From Kiritimatiellia bacterium (GTDB taxonomy: Bacteria; Verrucomicrobiota; Kiritimatiellia; RFP12; UBA1067), in NCBI GenBank assembly GCA_017650345.1, contig JAGCFB010000058.1, positions 1-36,081 of the forward strand: a DNA stretch of 36,081 nucleotides, written 5' to 3'. The first letter of the stretch is position 1. Each line of letters opens with the position of its first letter. The notes below the pieces were generated by a model, which was not told the DNA's origin, ran no database searches, and saw only the letters and a program-made list of their open reading frames with translations. Positions 1 to 9,386 of this stretch are shown here, piece after piece. The position numbers were made by a program, and so were the translations under genes.

Positions 1-266
1 CGCAGCGCTTGCAGAGCCTTTGTCCCGAAATTCACAAAGGGGTTCTTCCTCCCCTCCTCCTTTCCCCCGCACCCCTTTTTCTCCTTGCTGTCTTCTCCCT
101 GCGCTGACTCGCAAAAAAGAAATTCAGAAATTATGGTTGCTCGGGGGTAGCGACCCGTCTCACAGTGCGACCCGGCGGGTGGGGCTCCGGGTAGATTCGG
201 AGAGGCTCTCGAAAGGTTCGGCAGTGTTTCAAAAGAGGTGGGGATATTCCAGTCGCCAACTCGCTA
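1..266. other. Left edge, no gene recognised
   Basis: I see no convincing gene here. Open frames across this stretch have no recognisable protein content, and the frame of the RHS gene is only open upstream by chance. A 7-bp inverted repeat (17-23 with 34-40) is followed by a pyrimidine-rich run and could be the terminator of a gene ending left of the window, but it is weak. Confidence 0.4.
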
Positions 267-295
267 TTGCAGCCGTAATGGCTATTTGCTACAAT
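267..295 (+). promoter_or_regulatory. Extended -10 promoter of the RHS gene
   Basis: TTGCAG (267-272), a 17-bp spacer and TACAAT (290-295) preceded by TGC give an extended -10 promoter. Transcription would start near 302, leaving a leader of about 59 nt before the GTG at 361. This argues against the in-frame GTG at 238, which would lie upstream of the promoter. Confidence 0.5.
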
Positions 296-360
296 ATCCG
301 CACATCCTCAAGAGAGCGGCCGATGCCGTTCCTTATGATGCATCCAGTGAAGAGACATAC

Positions 361-3300
361 GTGAAGGCGACCCCGTCAAAGTCGAAGCCAAGCCCGTACG
401 CGCGCGACTTCTCCGCAAATGCGGTCAGGCCGCGCTTTGCATCCCGTCTGCGATGTATCGTCCTCGCAGCAGCGTCCGCGTTCTTGCCGGTACTTCCGTC
501 CTCCTTCTCCTACGCCGACACCGTCGCTTCCATCCTTCCCTCGCACGACGCCGGACTGCGCCGGACTGCGCTTCCGCCAGAGGCTCGGCCCGGACTACCG
601 GAAGGGATCGGCGCCAACGGACCTTCGTTCGCCGGATTCGGCATCGACGCCGGCACCCGTACGCCGTCCTTCTGGGCGTACGCGCCTGAAAGGTGCAGCA
701 TGGGCCTCTTCGGCAAGGCCTCCCTCGAAGACGGACGCTGGACATATCTCGGGGCCTTCGACGCCGCCGAAAGCCTGACGCACTGCACGATGAGCCGAAG
801 CGGCGACTTCCGCTTCTTCAAGATGGCCGGCATGGACGCGGATGACGACGGTGACGGGGTGCCGGATTCCATCGCAAGTCTTTGCGTCGAAGGCGACGCC
901 AGCCAGGGCCACGACGGAGAATCCTCCGCAGCTGCGCTTCCGGTCTCGCCGAGGCTTTCCGCGACGCCTCTTCCCAAGGGAGAGACTGCGGTCCTTGCCG
1001 AAACGTCCAGATTCCTCTATTCGGGACCGAACCCGGTCCAGACCGGCGTCGAGGTAGAAGCCCTCGTCCCCGGCCGCATCTCCGTGGTCCGCGGACGCGT
1101 CCTTGACGGGAACGGATCCCCGCTCTTCGGAGCGACGGTGACCGTCCACGGTCATCCTGAGTTCGGCGAGACCATATCCCGCGCGGACGGCTGGTACGAC
1201 ATGGTCGTCAACGGGAATGCCGACCTCACGATCGGGTTCTCCGCCCCGTCAGTCATACCTGCCTTCCGTTCGGTCCACCCGGTGGCCCAGAGGTATGCCG
1301 TGGCCGATGACGTCAGGCTCGTCGCCTTCGATCCGGTCGCGACGACGGTGCATTTCGGAGAAGCGCTCGACTCTGCCTGTCTCGCGGCATCCGGCACCGT
1401 TACGGACTATTCCGGGACCCGCACGGCGGTGCTGGTATTCCCTGCCGGAACGCGCGCCTTTTCCGTGGAGGGTGCGGTCACGCAGAGGGTGGACAGGCTC
1501 ACAGTCCGCATGACGGAGTTCACCGTCGGGGACGGCGGGCCAGAGCGCATGCCCGCCGAGCTTCCGCCGACTACGGCATACACCTACTGCGTCGAGCTGT
1601 CCGCGGACGAAGCCTCGCATGTCGTCTTCGACCGCCAGATATTCGGCTACATCGAGAACTTCGTCGGCATCCCCGTCGGATGCATCGTGCCATCTGCCTT
1701 CTACGATTTCCGCCGCGACGTCCCCGCCTGGGTGCCGGAGGAGGACGGTCGCGTGATCGGCATCGTCGGCGCATCGCCAGACGGATTGGCGGAGATCGAC
1801 TTGGACGGCGACGGCGCCGCGGAGCCGCTAAACAGCTTGCTTGAATTCGGATTCTCCGAAGACGAACTGAGGCTGCTTGCGTCGCGTTATGAAGTCGGCT
1901 CTGGGCTATGGCGCGTTCCGCTGGAGCATTTCTCCGCAGTGGACTGGAATTATCCGGCCTACGTCGGCGGCGGTGCTGAAATCGAGCCGACGGTCAGCGA
2001 CGACAATGTGTCCGAAGCCATTCAATCGGTGGACGCCGCAACCGAGGACGGACTGGACACCGGAGGGCGCGTCGGGCTGCATTCGCGTACGTTTGTGGAG
2101 ACTCTTCCGATATGCGGAACCGGAATGAACCTTGTGTATTCAAGCGACCGGGCCGTTTCTGCGGGCTCGCTTGCGGCCCAGTTCTCGTTCGACGTCACCG
2201 GGGACGATATCCCGGCTTCCTTGAAGTGCGTCCGGGCGGAGCTTGATGTCGCCGGCAGGCGATACACGGAATCGTTCGACCCTTTGACGAACATCGTCTG
2301 GCGCTGCCCGTGGGACGGGATGGATCCATACGGCCGTGCGGTCTCTGGCGTGCAACCCGCGACGCTGAGGATATGCTACGGCTACGACCGGTATTATGCC
2401 GCCATGAGGTATCCGGAGTACGCAGACAAGAGGTACACGTTTGCGCAGTTCGCGGAATTATCGGATTTGTATTGCGTTGCGACCGTCCGAAGGCCGTACG
2501 AGTTGGAATCGTCTGCTGATTTCGAGGTCCGCCTTGGTCGGCGCGATCCTCTTTTCTCCGAATGGTCCGTGGACGTGCAACATTCGTACGATCCCGTGTC
2601 CGGCAGGCTCTATCTGGGGTCCGGGGAGACGCTGGAGGCTGCCACGACCGCCTCGCTCCGCGAGGCAGGGAGGATTGCGGGAACGGGCGAAAGGGGGTCC
2701 GTAGAGGAGTCCGGGAACGGACTGGCCCGCTTCTCCATGCTCGACACCCCAACCGCCGTATGCGTCGGGCCTGACGGCGAGCTATACATAGCAGACAGCG
2801 GAAACTGCTGCATCCGCGTCGTGGACCGCAGCGGCAGGATCCGCACGTACGCCGGACGCCCTGGCGAGAAGGGATGCGGCGGTGACGGCGGATCGGCGCT
2901 AGACGCCACCTTCTCCTGGCCTTGCGCTCTTGCGCTCGACCCGGCGGGGAACCTGTACGTCGCAGACCGGGACGCCAACATGGTCCGCATGGTGGATCGC
3001 TCCGGGACGATCCACGCCGTCGCCGGGAACGGCGACGCAGATGCCGGCGGAGATGGAGGTTTCGCCGCCGCCGCCGCGATAGGAAGGCCAACCGCGCTTG
3101 CCGTCGCCCGCGACGGGACGATCTACGTGGCCCACGGCTGCGACGGAAGACGCGTCCGCCGCATAGCGCCGGACGGGCGCGTCTCCACGGTCCTTGGAGG
3201 AGGCGAGGACTACGTCGGAGCGGTTGATGCCGCTTCCGCCACCTCGGTCGATCTGGACTGTGTTGACATAACGTCATTGGCCGTCGCAGGAGACGGACGC

Positions 3301-6300
3301 GTCTGGATTACGCGCAGTTGGGACCCTTACGTGCTGTGCCTCGACAACGCAGGCGTCGTGCGGTGCATGGATGTTGGCGAGGAGGAAACGCCGCTCTACA
3401 GGAGCAAGGCGTCAGGAAGCGGCCAAATTCGCCGCGAACGAGCCGGTGCGGTCGGCGTAAGCCGGGATTTTTTTGTCTGTGCGCGGGGAAATGATGTGTG
3501 GCTTAATCAGTATGTTGCATTGGGAAGTTTTTATTCCGACAGTTACCTGATGCGGCTTGGCAACGGAGGCGAATGGAGCGTGGTCGCCCATTTCGGTTCA
3601 CATGAATCCGGGTTGCCTTCGCTCGCGTGCCACAGCCATGGCATCCCCGATATGGATGACATGGGAACAATCTACATGGTGTCGTCGGATGAAGACATCG
3701 TGCATTCCTTCTCCCCGTCCATGCCTTCCTTCGACGGGTCTTCGATTGCGATTCCGTCTAGGGACGGGTCGCAGCTGTACGTGTTCGGTCCAACGGGGCG
3801 CCACCTGGAGACTCGCGACGCGATGTCGCGCGAGCTCCTCCTGAAGTTCGGTTATGCAGAGGACGGGTCGCTTTCGTCGATCATGGACCACGACGGCCTG
3901 GTCACGACCTTCGAAAGGGCAGACGGACGGGTAGTCGTCACCGCTCCTCACGGACAGGTCACAACCGTCGATCTGGACGGATCCGGACGTCCGTCCGTCG
4001 TGACGAATCCGGCCGGTGAGCGGAACGTTCTCGAATACACTGATGAAGGTCTCCTTACGGGCGTGTCAAACCGCCGGGGGCATGTCTTCCGCCAGGCCTA
4101 CGACGAGCTTGGCAAGACCGTCTCCAACCTCGATCCCGACGGCGGCTCCAACACCTTCAGCGCCGTCGCAGGCTCGTCTGACTCCGGCACCGGCTGGGAG
4201 ACGACCGTCGTCGACGGCATGGGGCGTACGAACATCCTCTCCGTCCTGCGGAGGAAGGACGGACTGGAGGTGCGGACGGAGATTGGACCGGACGGGCTTT
4301 GCACCGCTACCACCAACTACACGGACGGCGCCGCCATCGTCGTTGCGCCAGACGGATCCTCCTCGTATTCCAAGCTGGCGCCCGATCCCCGTTTCGGCAT
4401 GATCGCTCCATATGTCTCCCGAAGCGAAGTCACGACCGAGTTCGGAAAGCTTCTTGTCACGGAGACAGAGCGAAGCGCGGCGTTCGCGGACATGGCCGAC
4501 GCATACAGCGCTACCAACATCTGCGACACCGTGACACGCAACGGCCGCGCCTGGAGGACGGAGAGGGACGCTGACAGCCTGACCGAAGTCACGCCGACGG
4601 GACGCCGCTATCGTACGGTGTTCAATTCCATCGGACAGCCGCTTGTGGTCGAATCGCCAGGCGTATTCGCGGTGACAAACGTGTATGATGCGGAAGGCCG
4701 GCTCGTCCGCACCGTCCAGGGCGACCGGGAGACGACGTTTGCGTACGATGACGCCGGATGTCTTGCGTCTGTTACCGATGCGCTCGGACGCTCCGTCAGC
4801 AACGCGTACGACGCTGTCGGCCGCGCGATCCGCTCCGCGCTGCCAGACGGTTCGTCCGTCTCGAACGCCTATGACCGGTCCGAGTCGCCGGTTTCGACGA
4901 CGCTTCCCCACGGGGAGACACATGCGTTCGGCTGGACCCCCGTCGGGCTTCCGGCGTCCTACACCGCGCCGGAGGCGCCGGACGCAGGCCGGAGGCTGGA
5001 GAGGGCCTACAACGCCGCGCGCGAGCAGACCGCGCTCGTCAAGCCGGACGGCACGGTGGTTTCGAACATCTATGACTCAGCAGGGCGCCTCGCGGCTGTA
5101 GTGGCGGTGCGCGGGGACGAAATCGAGCGGCGGGACCTGGCATACGACCATGCCGGAAGGCTTCAGTCCGTCCGCTCTGGATATGCCGAAACCGGGTATT
5201 GCTACGACTCGTTCCTGCAAATCGGGGAGGACTCCGGCGGATTGCATACGGATTTCGAGTACGACGAAGATTTCCGAGTGTCGAAGACGACGTATTCCAG
5301 CTACTGGCTTGGCGGAAGCGACCCGCTCGCGAAGATAGGTGTCTCCTACGATGACGACGGCGATGTCGTAAAAGTCGGGGCGCTTTCCGTAAACCGGAAT
5401 CCTGTGACGGGTTTTGTCGAATCGACAGGACTTGGCGGCGTTTTTGACTGGCGATGCTATAGCGGCTACGGCGAGTGCACGAACTACGTTGCGTCATTCG
5501 AAGGCGACGACTTGTATCAGGCCTCCTTCAAGCGCGACAGACTTGGCCGCGTCGTAGAGCGAGAGGAGCGGGTCCTTTCCGGCGAGACGGTCACGAGCCG
5601 CTACGAGTACGACGAGCGCGGACGCCTCGTCTCGGTGACGACCAACAGCGTAGTTGCGGAGTCCTACTCCTACGATGCGAACGGAAACCGCCTCGGCGGG
5701 GTGTACGACGCGCAGGACCGCCAGCTCGCGTATGGCGGGGAGACAAACGCCTACGACCTAAACGGATCGATGACGAACCGCAACGGTGTCGCGCTCACAT
5801 GGAATCTCTTCGGACGCCTCGTCTCCGTCGGCGATGTTTCCTACTGGCGCGACGAGCTGCAGCGGCTGTGCTACAAGGATGTCGCCGATGAGCCTGTGAA
5901 GAACTGGTACTGGTCTGGCTCGCGGATAGTCGCGGAGTATGATTATATCAGTGACCAGATTAGCGTCTTCGTCTATGCGGGCGTGACCGCCCCGGCGTAC
6001 ATGATCCGTGGGGATGTAACCTACCGCATCATCACCGACAACCAGGGCTCTGTTCGCCTCGTCGTGAACGCGGAGACTGGCGAAGTAATGCAGCGGCTAG
6101 ACTACGACTCCTTCGGGCGGGTCTTGCGCGACACCAATCCCGGCTTCCAGCCGTTCGGGTTCCAGGGCGGGCTCTACGATCCCGACACCGGCCTCGTCGA
6201 ATTCGGCTGCCGCTGGTACGACGCGGAGACGGGCCGCTGGATCAGCAAGGACCCGATTCTCCTCGAAGGCGGATGGAACGTCTATGCCTTCTGCGACAAC

Positions 6301-6831
6301 GACCCCATCAACCGCATCGACCCGTCGGGACTAGCACGAGTCGTTATTGAAGATGTGTCAGGAGGGCGAAATGTGCTATACAATCCTTCTCTTGACGAGT
6401 ATGTTGAAGCAATAACGGATTATGATCAAGGTAGTATCTCGCGCATGATCATTTATGGACATGGGGCAGCAGTCCCGTGGTCTGAACATGCGGGTTTGAT
6501 ACGATTTAATAAGACGGACAGTATCTCGTTGGACCTTGATGATCGCGTTGTGTTTGACAACGGATCTTCATTTTCGGATGTTGTAAGGCCAAAGATGGCC
6601 AGAAATGGAACGATATATTTGGCTGGTTGCTTAACAGCATGCGATGGATTTTGGTTTTGGCAGCAAGATAATAATATATCAAGATTTCTTAGCGAGGAGC
6701 TACCTGACATTAATGTCATTGGGCATAAGCGTTTAGCACTTGGATTTGGAGAATGGTATGGCATAGAGTATAGCAAGGAGACATGGTGTCGCGGCAAACA
6801 AGTTACATACCGGAATGGAGTTAGAAAATGA
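361..6831 (+). CDS. Secreted RHS/YD-repeat polymorphic toxin with teneurin-like architecture
   Basis: Predicted 2156-residue exported toxin. A hydrophobic stretch ending in SYA about 50 residues from the start suggests a signal peptide. Then follow a carboxypeptidase-regulatory-like beta domain (nt 1075-1212), NHL repeats (about 2680-3215), a long YD-repeat shell (about 3780-6000) and an RHS core with GRWISKDPI (about 6010-6335). YD shells are known to encapsulate a C-terminal toxin and cleave it near a DPxG motif; DPSGLA is at the core end. The tip (6337-6831) is AT-richer than the rest and holds YGHG (His codon 6460) and LAGC (Cys codon 6628), 56 residues apart, as in clan CD cysteine peptidases; this function is inferred. 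GTG at 361 was chosen because it follows the likely promoter and a weak GAAGAGA site; GTG at 238 is the alternative. The next gene overlaps by 4 nt. Confidence 0.88.
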   Translation: MKATPSKSKPSPYARDFSANAVRPRFASRLRCIVLAAASAFLPVLPSSFSYADTVASILPSHDAGLRRTALPPEARPGLPEGIGANGPSFAGFGIDAGTRTPSFWAYAPERCSMGLFGKASLEDGRWTYLGAFDAAESLTHCTMSRSGDFRFFKMAGMDADDDGDGVPDSIASLCVEGDASQGHDGESSAAALPVSPRLSATPLPKGETAVLAETSRFLYSGPNPVQTGVEVEALVPGRISVVRGRVLDGNGSPLFGATVTVHGHPEFGETISRADGWYDMVVNGNADLTIGFSAPSVIPAFRSVHPVAQRYAVADDVRLVAFDPVATTVHFGEALDSACLAASGTVTDYSGTRTAVLVFPAGTRAFSVEGAVTQRVDRLTVRMTEFTVGDGGPERMPAELPPTTAYTYCVELSADEASHVVFDRQIFGYIENFVGIPVGCIVPSAFYDFRRDVPAWVPEEDGRVIGIVGASPDGLAEIDLDGDGAAEPLNSLLEFGFSEDELRLLASRYEVGSGLWRVPLEHFSAVDWNYPAYVGGGAEIEPTVSDDNVSEAIQSVDAATEDGLDTGGRVGLHSRTFVETLPICGTGMNLVYSSDRAVSAGSLAAQFSFDVTGDDIPASLKCVRAELDVAGRRYTESFDPLTNIVWRCPWDGMDPYGRAVSGVQPATLRICYGYDRYYAAMRYPEYADKRYTFAQFAELSDLYCVATVRRPYELESSADFEVRLGRRDPLFSEWSVDVQHSYDPVSGRLYLGSGETLEAATTASLREAGRIAGTGERGSVEESGNGLARFSMLDTPTAVCVGPDGELYIADSGNCCIRVVDRSGRIRTYAGRPGEKGCGGDGGSALDATFSWPCALALDPAGNLYVADRDANMVRMVDRSGTIHAVAGNGDADAGGDGGFAAAAAIGRPTALAVARDGTIYVAHGCDGRRVRRIAPDGRVSTVLGGGEDYVGAVDAASATSVDLDCVDITSLAVAGDGRVWITRSWDPYVLCLDNAGVVRCMDVGEEETPLYRSKASGSGQIRRERAGAVGVSRDFFVCARGNDVWLNQYVALGSFYSDSYLMRLGNGGEWSVVAHFGSHESGLPSLACHSHGIPDMDDMGTIYMVSSDEDIVHSFSPSMPSFDGSSIAIPSRDGSQLYVFGPTGRHLETRDAMSRELLLKFGYAEDGSLSSIMDHDGLVTTFERADGRVVVTAPHGQVTTVDLDGSGRPSVVTNPAGERNVLEYTDEGLLTGVSNRRGHVFRQAYDELGKTVSNLDPDGGSNTFSAVAGSSDSGTGWETTVVDGMGRTNILSVLRRKDGLEVRTEIGPDGLCTATTNYTDGAAIVVAPDGSSSYSKLAPDPRFGMIAPYVSRSEVTTEFGKLLVTETERSAAFADMADAYSATNICDTVTRNGRAWRTERDADSLTEVTPTGRRYRTVFNSIGQPLVVESPGVFAVTNVYDAEGRLVRTVQGDRETTFAYDDAGCLASVTDALGRSVSNAYDAVGRAIRSALPDGSSVSNAYDRSESPVSTTLPHGETHAFGWTPVGLPASYTAPEAPDAGRRLERAYNAAREQTALVKPDGTVVSNIYDSAGRLAAVVAVRGDEIERRDLAYDHAGRLQSVRSGYAETGYCYDSFLQIGEDSGGLHTDFEYDEDFRVSKTTYSSYWLGGSDPLAKIGVSYDDDGDVVKVGALSVNRNPVTGFVESTGLGGVFDWRCYSGYGECTNYVASFEGDDLYQASFKRDRLGRVVEREERVLSGETVTSRYEYDERGRLVSVTTNSVVAESYSYDANGNRLGGVYDAQDRQLAYGGETNAYDLNGSMTNRNGVALTWNLFGRLVSVGDVSYWRDELQRLCYKDVADEPVKNWYWSGSRIVAEYDYISDQISVFVYAGVTAPAYMIRGDVTYRIITDNQGSVRLVVNAETGEVMQRLDYDSFGRVLRDTNPGFQPFGFQGGLYDPDTGLVEFGCRWYDAETGRWISKDPILLEGGWNVYAFCDNDPINRIDPSGLARVVIEDVSGGRNVLYNPSLDEYVEAITDYDQGSISRMIIYGHGAAVPWSEHAGLIRFNKTDSISLDLDDRVVFDNGSSFSDVVRPKMARNGTIYLAGCLTACDGFWFWQQDNNISRFLSEELPDINVIGHKRLALGFGEWYGIEYSKETWCRGKQVTYRNGVRK

Positions 6832-7085
6832 AAAATGTATTCTTGTGGCTTGGAGTGTATCTTGGCTTGTTTGCAAGTTCGGCCTGCTTGGTTTTGCATG
6901 CCGATTCGATGATGGATGTCATTGTCGCATTGAATCTGCTGACATGCACCGTGACGTTTGCATATACGTTTTGCTTGCGAGGGAGAATCGAGAAGCGACC
7001 GGATTCGATGCTGTCCTTTGTGCTTCTCTGGCTTTTGTTTGTGATTGTCTGCTGTCCGTTTGTCGCTTCAATCATCTTGAAATGA
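6828..7085 (+). CDS. Small membrane protein, candidate immunity protein
   Basis: An 85-residue protein made almost wholly of hydrophobic segments: one at residues 3-25, one around 30-50 ending in TFCLRGRIE, and one near 60-82. I do not recognise a named family. Its ATG overlaps the stop of the RHS toxin (ATGA), so it is probably translationally coupled to it, with a moderate TGGAG site 8 nt upstream. It aligns along its length with the N-terminal part of the next protein (shared pattern TC-VTFA-TFCL--RI---P), so the two arose by duplication. Position directly behind a toxin tip and shared low GC suggest an immunity function; that is inference from context only. Confidence 0.7.
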   Translation: MKNVFLWLGVYLGLFASSACLVLHADSMMDVIVALNLLTCTVTFAYTFCLRGRIEKRPDSMLSFVLLWLLFVIVCCPFVASIILK

Positions 7086-7145
7086 CAGCTTTCTCAACTG
7101 CAATGGCATTGATTTCCCAGCGCATACATGTAGGAGGAACTTGAA

Positions 7146-7979
7146 ATGACCAAGGTTTTTGCGTGGTTTGCCATATACATTCTAATATTTGGACTTTTTG
7201 TCGGGTCGTTGTTCTATGTCAGTGTTACGCTGGATGTGCTGATTCTAACTAGTGCGGCGACATGCGCCGTGACATTTGCATTCACTTTTTGCTTGCATGA
7301 CAGAATTGCCCGGCAGCCTGGATTGACGCTGGCATTTTTCCTATTGCTGTCTTTCGCGACATGGGCATGTTCCGAACGGTGGTTGTCCATTGCTCTTGAG
7401 GAAAAAATCGATCGGCGCACAGAAAAGACACGGGTGTTTTATGGGGAGAGGAATGTTCGAGACGAGCGTTTTTCGCGCGCAATGCTGGATCTTGCCGAGA
7501 GTGGCGACAAAGGGGCGCAGCGGTGTGTAGGATGGTGCTATCAGGACGGCAGAGGCGTGGAAAAAGATTTGTCAGCCGCAGTGAAGTGGTATCGTTTTGC
7601 CGCGGAGCAAGAGGACGTGCATGCTCAGTTCAGACTTGGATGGTTCTATAATTGTGGGTTGGGGGTGGTTGCAGATACGCGCGAAGCGGAGCGTTGGCTG
7701 CGAAAGGCGGCAGAGAGAGAGATGCGAGATCCTTTACCGCAGACCTACCTTGGGTTGTGCTACATGAGAGGATTTTGCGGGGACGCGACGACGAAGGACT
7801 TGGCAGCTGCGACACGATGTTTCGGCGTCGCGACCGAGATGGGAGACTCGAATGCAAAGGAATTATGCGCTATGCTTGGTCGTCAAGAGCGCTTTCATCG
7901 GCGAAAATGGTGGATGTTTGTGCTGTCATTTGTTTTTGTCACCCTGTGTGCGGTCCCGAACTGGCGGTCTCTTCGCTGA
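7146..7979 (+). CDS. Membrane-anchored Sel1-repeat protein, candidate immunity protein
   Basis: A 277-residue protein. Residues 1-85 are hydrophobic and paralogous to the preceding 85-residue protein. Residues about 110-230 hold Sel1-like (SLR) repeats, recognisable from AQRCVGWCYQDGRGVEKD, LGWFYNCGLGVVAD and WLRKAAE patterns. A final hydrophobic segment (about 255-272) may return to the membrane. Sel1 repeats are alpha-solenoids that bind proteins and occur among immunity proteins of bacterial polymorphic toxins. A strong AGGAGG site (7132-7137) precedes the ATG by 8 nt. The gene is AT-richer than the housekeeping genes. Neutralising the RHS tip is the likely job but unproven; a general Sel1 scaffold is the alternative. 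Confidence 0.78.
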   Translation: MTKVFAWFAIYILIFGLFVGSLFYVSVTLDVLILTSAATCAVTFAFTFCLHDRIARQPGLTLAFFLLLSFATWACSERWLSIALEEKIDRRTEKTRVFYGERNVRDERFSRAMLDLAESGDKGAQRCVGWCYQDGRGVEKDLSAAVKWYRFAAEQEDVHAQFRLGWFYNCGLGVVADTREAERWLRKAAEREMRDPLPQTYLGLCYMRGFCGDATTKDLAAATRCFGVATEMGDSNAKELCAMLGRQERFHRRKWWMFVLSFVFVTLCAVPNWRSLR

Positions 7980-8011
7980 TCAAATCGCATGGCCGGCGGG
8001 GTTTCTAGCGC

Positions 8012-9172
8012 ATGATTGGGAGCGCAGGGGTGAAGGTGCGTGACATAATGTTAGGCATAGAGCCACGAGAGAGGAGAGGCGTGACGAGGCGCGGCGGAAT
8101 CCAGCCGTGCAGGGCGCCGCTGTCGTCTCGCAACCGGGCGTCCTTCAAGCGCGACGCGCTCGGGCGCGTTGTCGAGCGCGAGGAGCGGGTTCTCTCCGGC
8201 GACCCTGTCACGAGCCGCTACGAGTACGACGAGCGCGGGCGCCTCGTCTCGGTGATGACCGATGGCGTCGTGTCGGAGTCCTACGCCTACGACTCGAACG
8301 GGAACCGCCTCGGCGGACTGTACGACGCGCAGGATAGACAGCTTGCCTTCAACGGGGCGACATACGCCTACGACCTGAATGGGTCGATGACGAACCGCAA
8401 CGGCGTAGCGCTCACCTGGAACCTCTTCGGACGCCTCATGTCCGTCGGTGCTGTCGCCTACCGGCGCGACGAGCGACAGCGGAACTGCTACAAGGAGCAG
8501 GATGGCGAGTCGGTGAAAGAATGGCTCTGGTCCGGCTCGCGCATCGTTGCGGAGTATGACTATGCCGATAACACGACCAGCGTCTTCGTCTATGCTGGCG
8601 CGACGGCTCCGGCGTACATGATCCGCAGCGGCGTCACCTACCGCATCATCACAGACAACCAGGGTTCGGTGCGGCTTGTTGTGAACGCGGAGACGAGCGA
8701 AGTCGCTCAGCGCATTGACTATGATTCCTTCGGACGGGTCCTGCGCGACACCAATCCCGGCTTCCAGCCGTTCGATTTTCAAGGCGGGCTCTACGACCCC
8801 GACACCGGCCTCGTCGAATTCGGCTGCCGTTGGTATGATGCGGAGACCGGGCGGTGGATTTCGAAGGATCCAATCCTCCTTGACGGCGGCTGGAATGTCT
8901 ATAATTTTTGCATTTTGGATCCAATTAATTACCATGATGGAGATGGCCGTGCGGCAATTAAAATCGTGGTCAAGACAGTAAAGGGGCTTCGAAAGATTGT
9001 TTCGCGAAAATCTGCGAAAAAGGTTCTTAAAAAAGGCGGTTCTGTTAATATGGAGGGGGCGGGCGTTAATAAGAAAGCTAAGAGATTGGCAGAAGAGGTT
9101 ACTGATCAAAGAATTGTACGACATGTGCGTAGCTTCGGCTTGTTTTTTAGGCCTAATGCACTCGCGAGGTGA
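8012..9172 (+). pseudogene. Displaced RHS core module with decapitated toxin tip
   Basis: From 8138 this frame is colinear, without any insertion or deletion for 261 codons, with nt 5521-6303 of the main RHS gene, covering the last YD repeats and the core. Upstream of 8138 similarity stops abruptly; the open frame from ATG 8012 has no RHS content, signal peptide or clear ribosome site, and 7980-8137 holds no other gene. After the core, a different AT-rich tip begins near 8930 with a Lys-rich segment (KGLRKIVSRKSAKKVLKKGG). Similar basic linkers precede nuclease domains in other RHS proteins, from memory and not verified. The tip stops making sense near 9120, where a Sel1 frame takes over. I read it as an orphan tip cassette that has lost its catalytic domain. 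It may still donate sequence by recombination. Confidence 0.75.
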
Positions 9173-9380
9173 GTATGTTAAGAAATCGGAGAGAAAGGCG
9201 TATTTGTGGTATAGATACGGAGCGTTGCATGGAGATTGTAACTCGCAATACGACTATTCTATATGTTTGCGCTACGGTGAGGGATGCAACGCTTCAGAAG
9301 ATGATGCTGAGAAATGGCTATTAAGTGCTGCGCGCAATGGATCTGAAGAAGCTTTGGAATGTCTCAATAGACAACGTTAA
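9126..9380 (+). pseudogene. Sel1-repeat immunity gene remnant
   Basis: In a frame different from the displaced RHS module, codons from about 9126 encode Sel1-like repeats: LGLMHSRGEYVKKSERKA, then YSICLRYGEGCNASEDDAEK, WLLSAARNG and a stop at 9378-9380. It resembles the repeat part of the 277-residue protein at 7146-7979 but lacks the membrane N-terminus. The frame stays open upstream to 8997, but that portion overlaps the RHS tip in another frame and shows no Sel1 pattern. The likely history is a deletion that removed the end of a toxin and the start of its immunity gene and joined the remains near 9115-9130. Confidence 0.6.
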
Positions 9381-9386
9381 GCCTAA

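Noticed and set aside
238-360. Upstream GTG start for the RHS protein
   Set aside because: The extra 41 codons lie across and upstream of the likely promoter, and the signal peptide fits the GTG at 361 better.
2195-3277. A 360-codon open frame on the - strand inside the RHS gene
   Set aside because: Arg-rich shadow opposite the NHL repeats with no recognisable domain.
8997-9125. N-terminal extension of the Sel1 remnant
   Set aside because: It overlaps the RHS tip in another frame and shows no Sel1 or membrane pattern; the open frame is likely chance.
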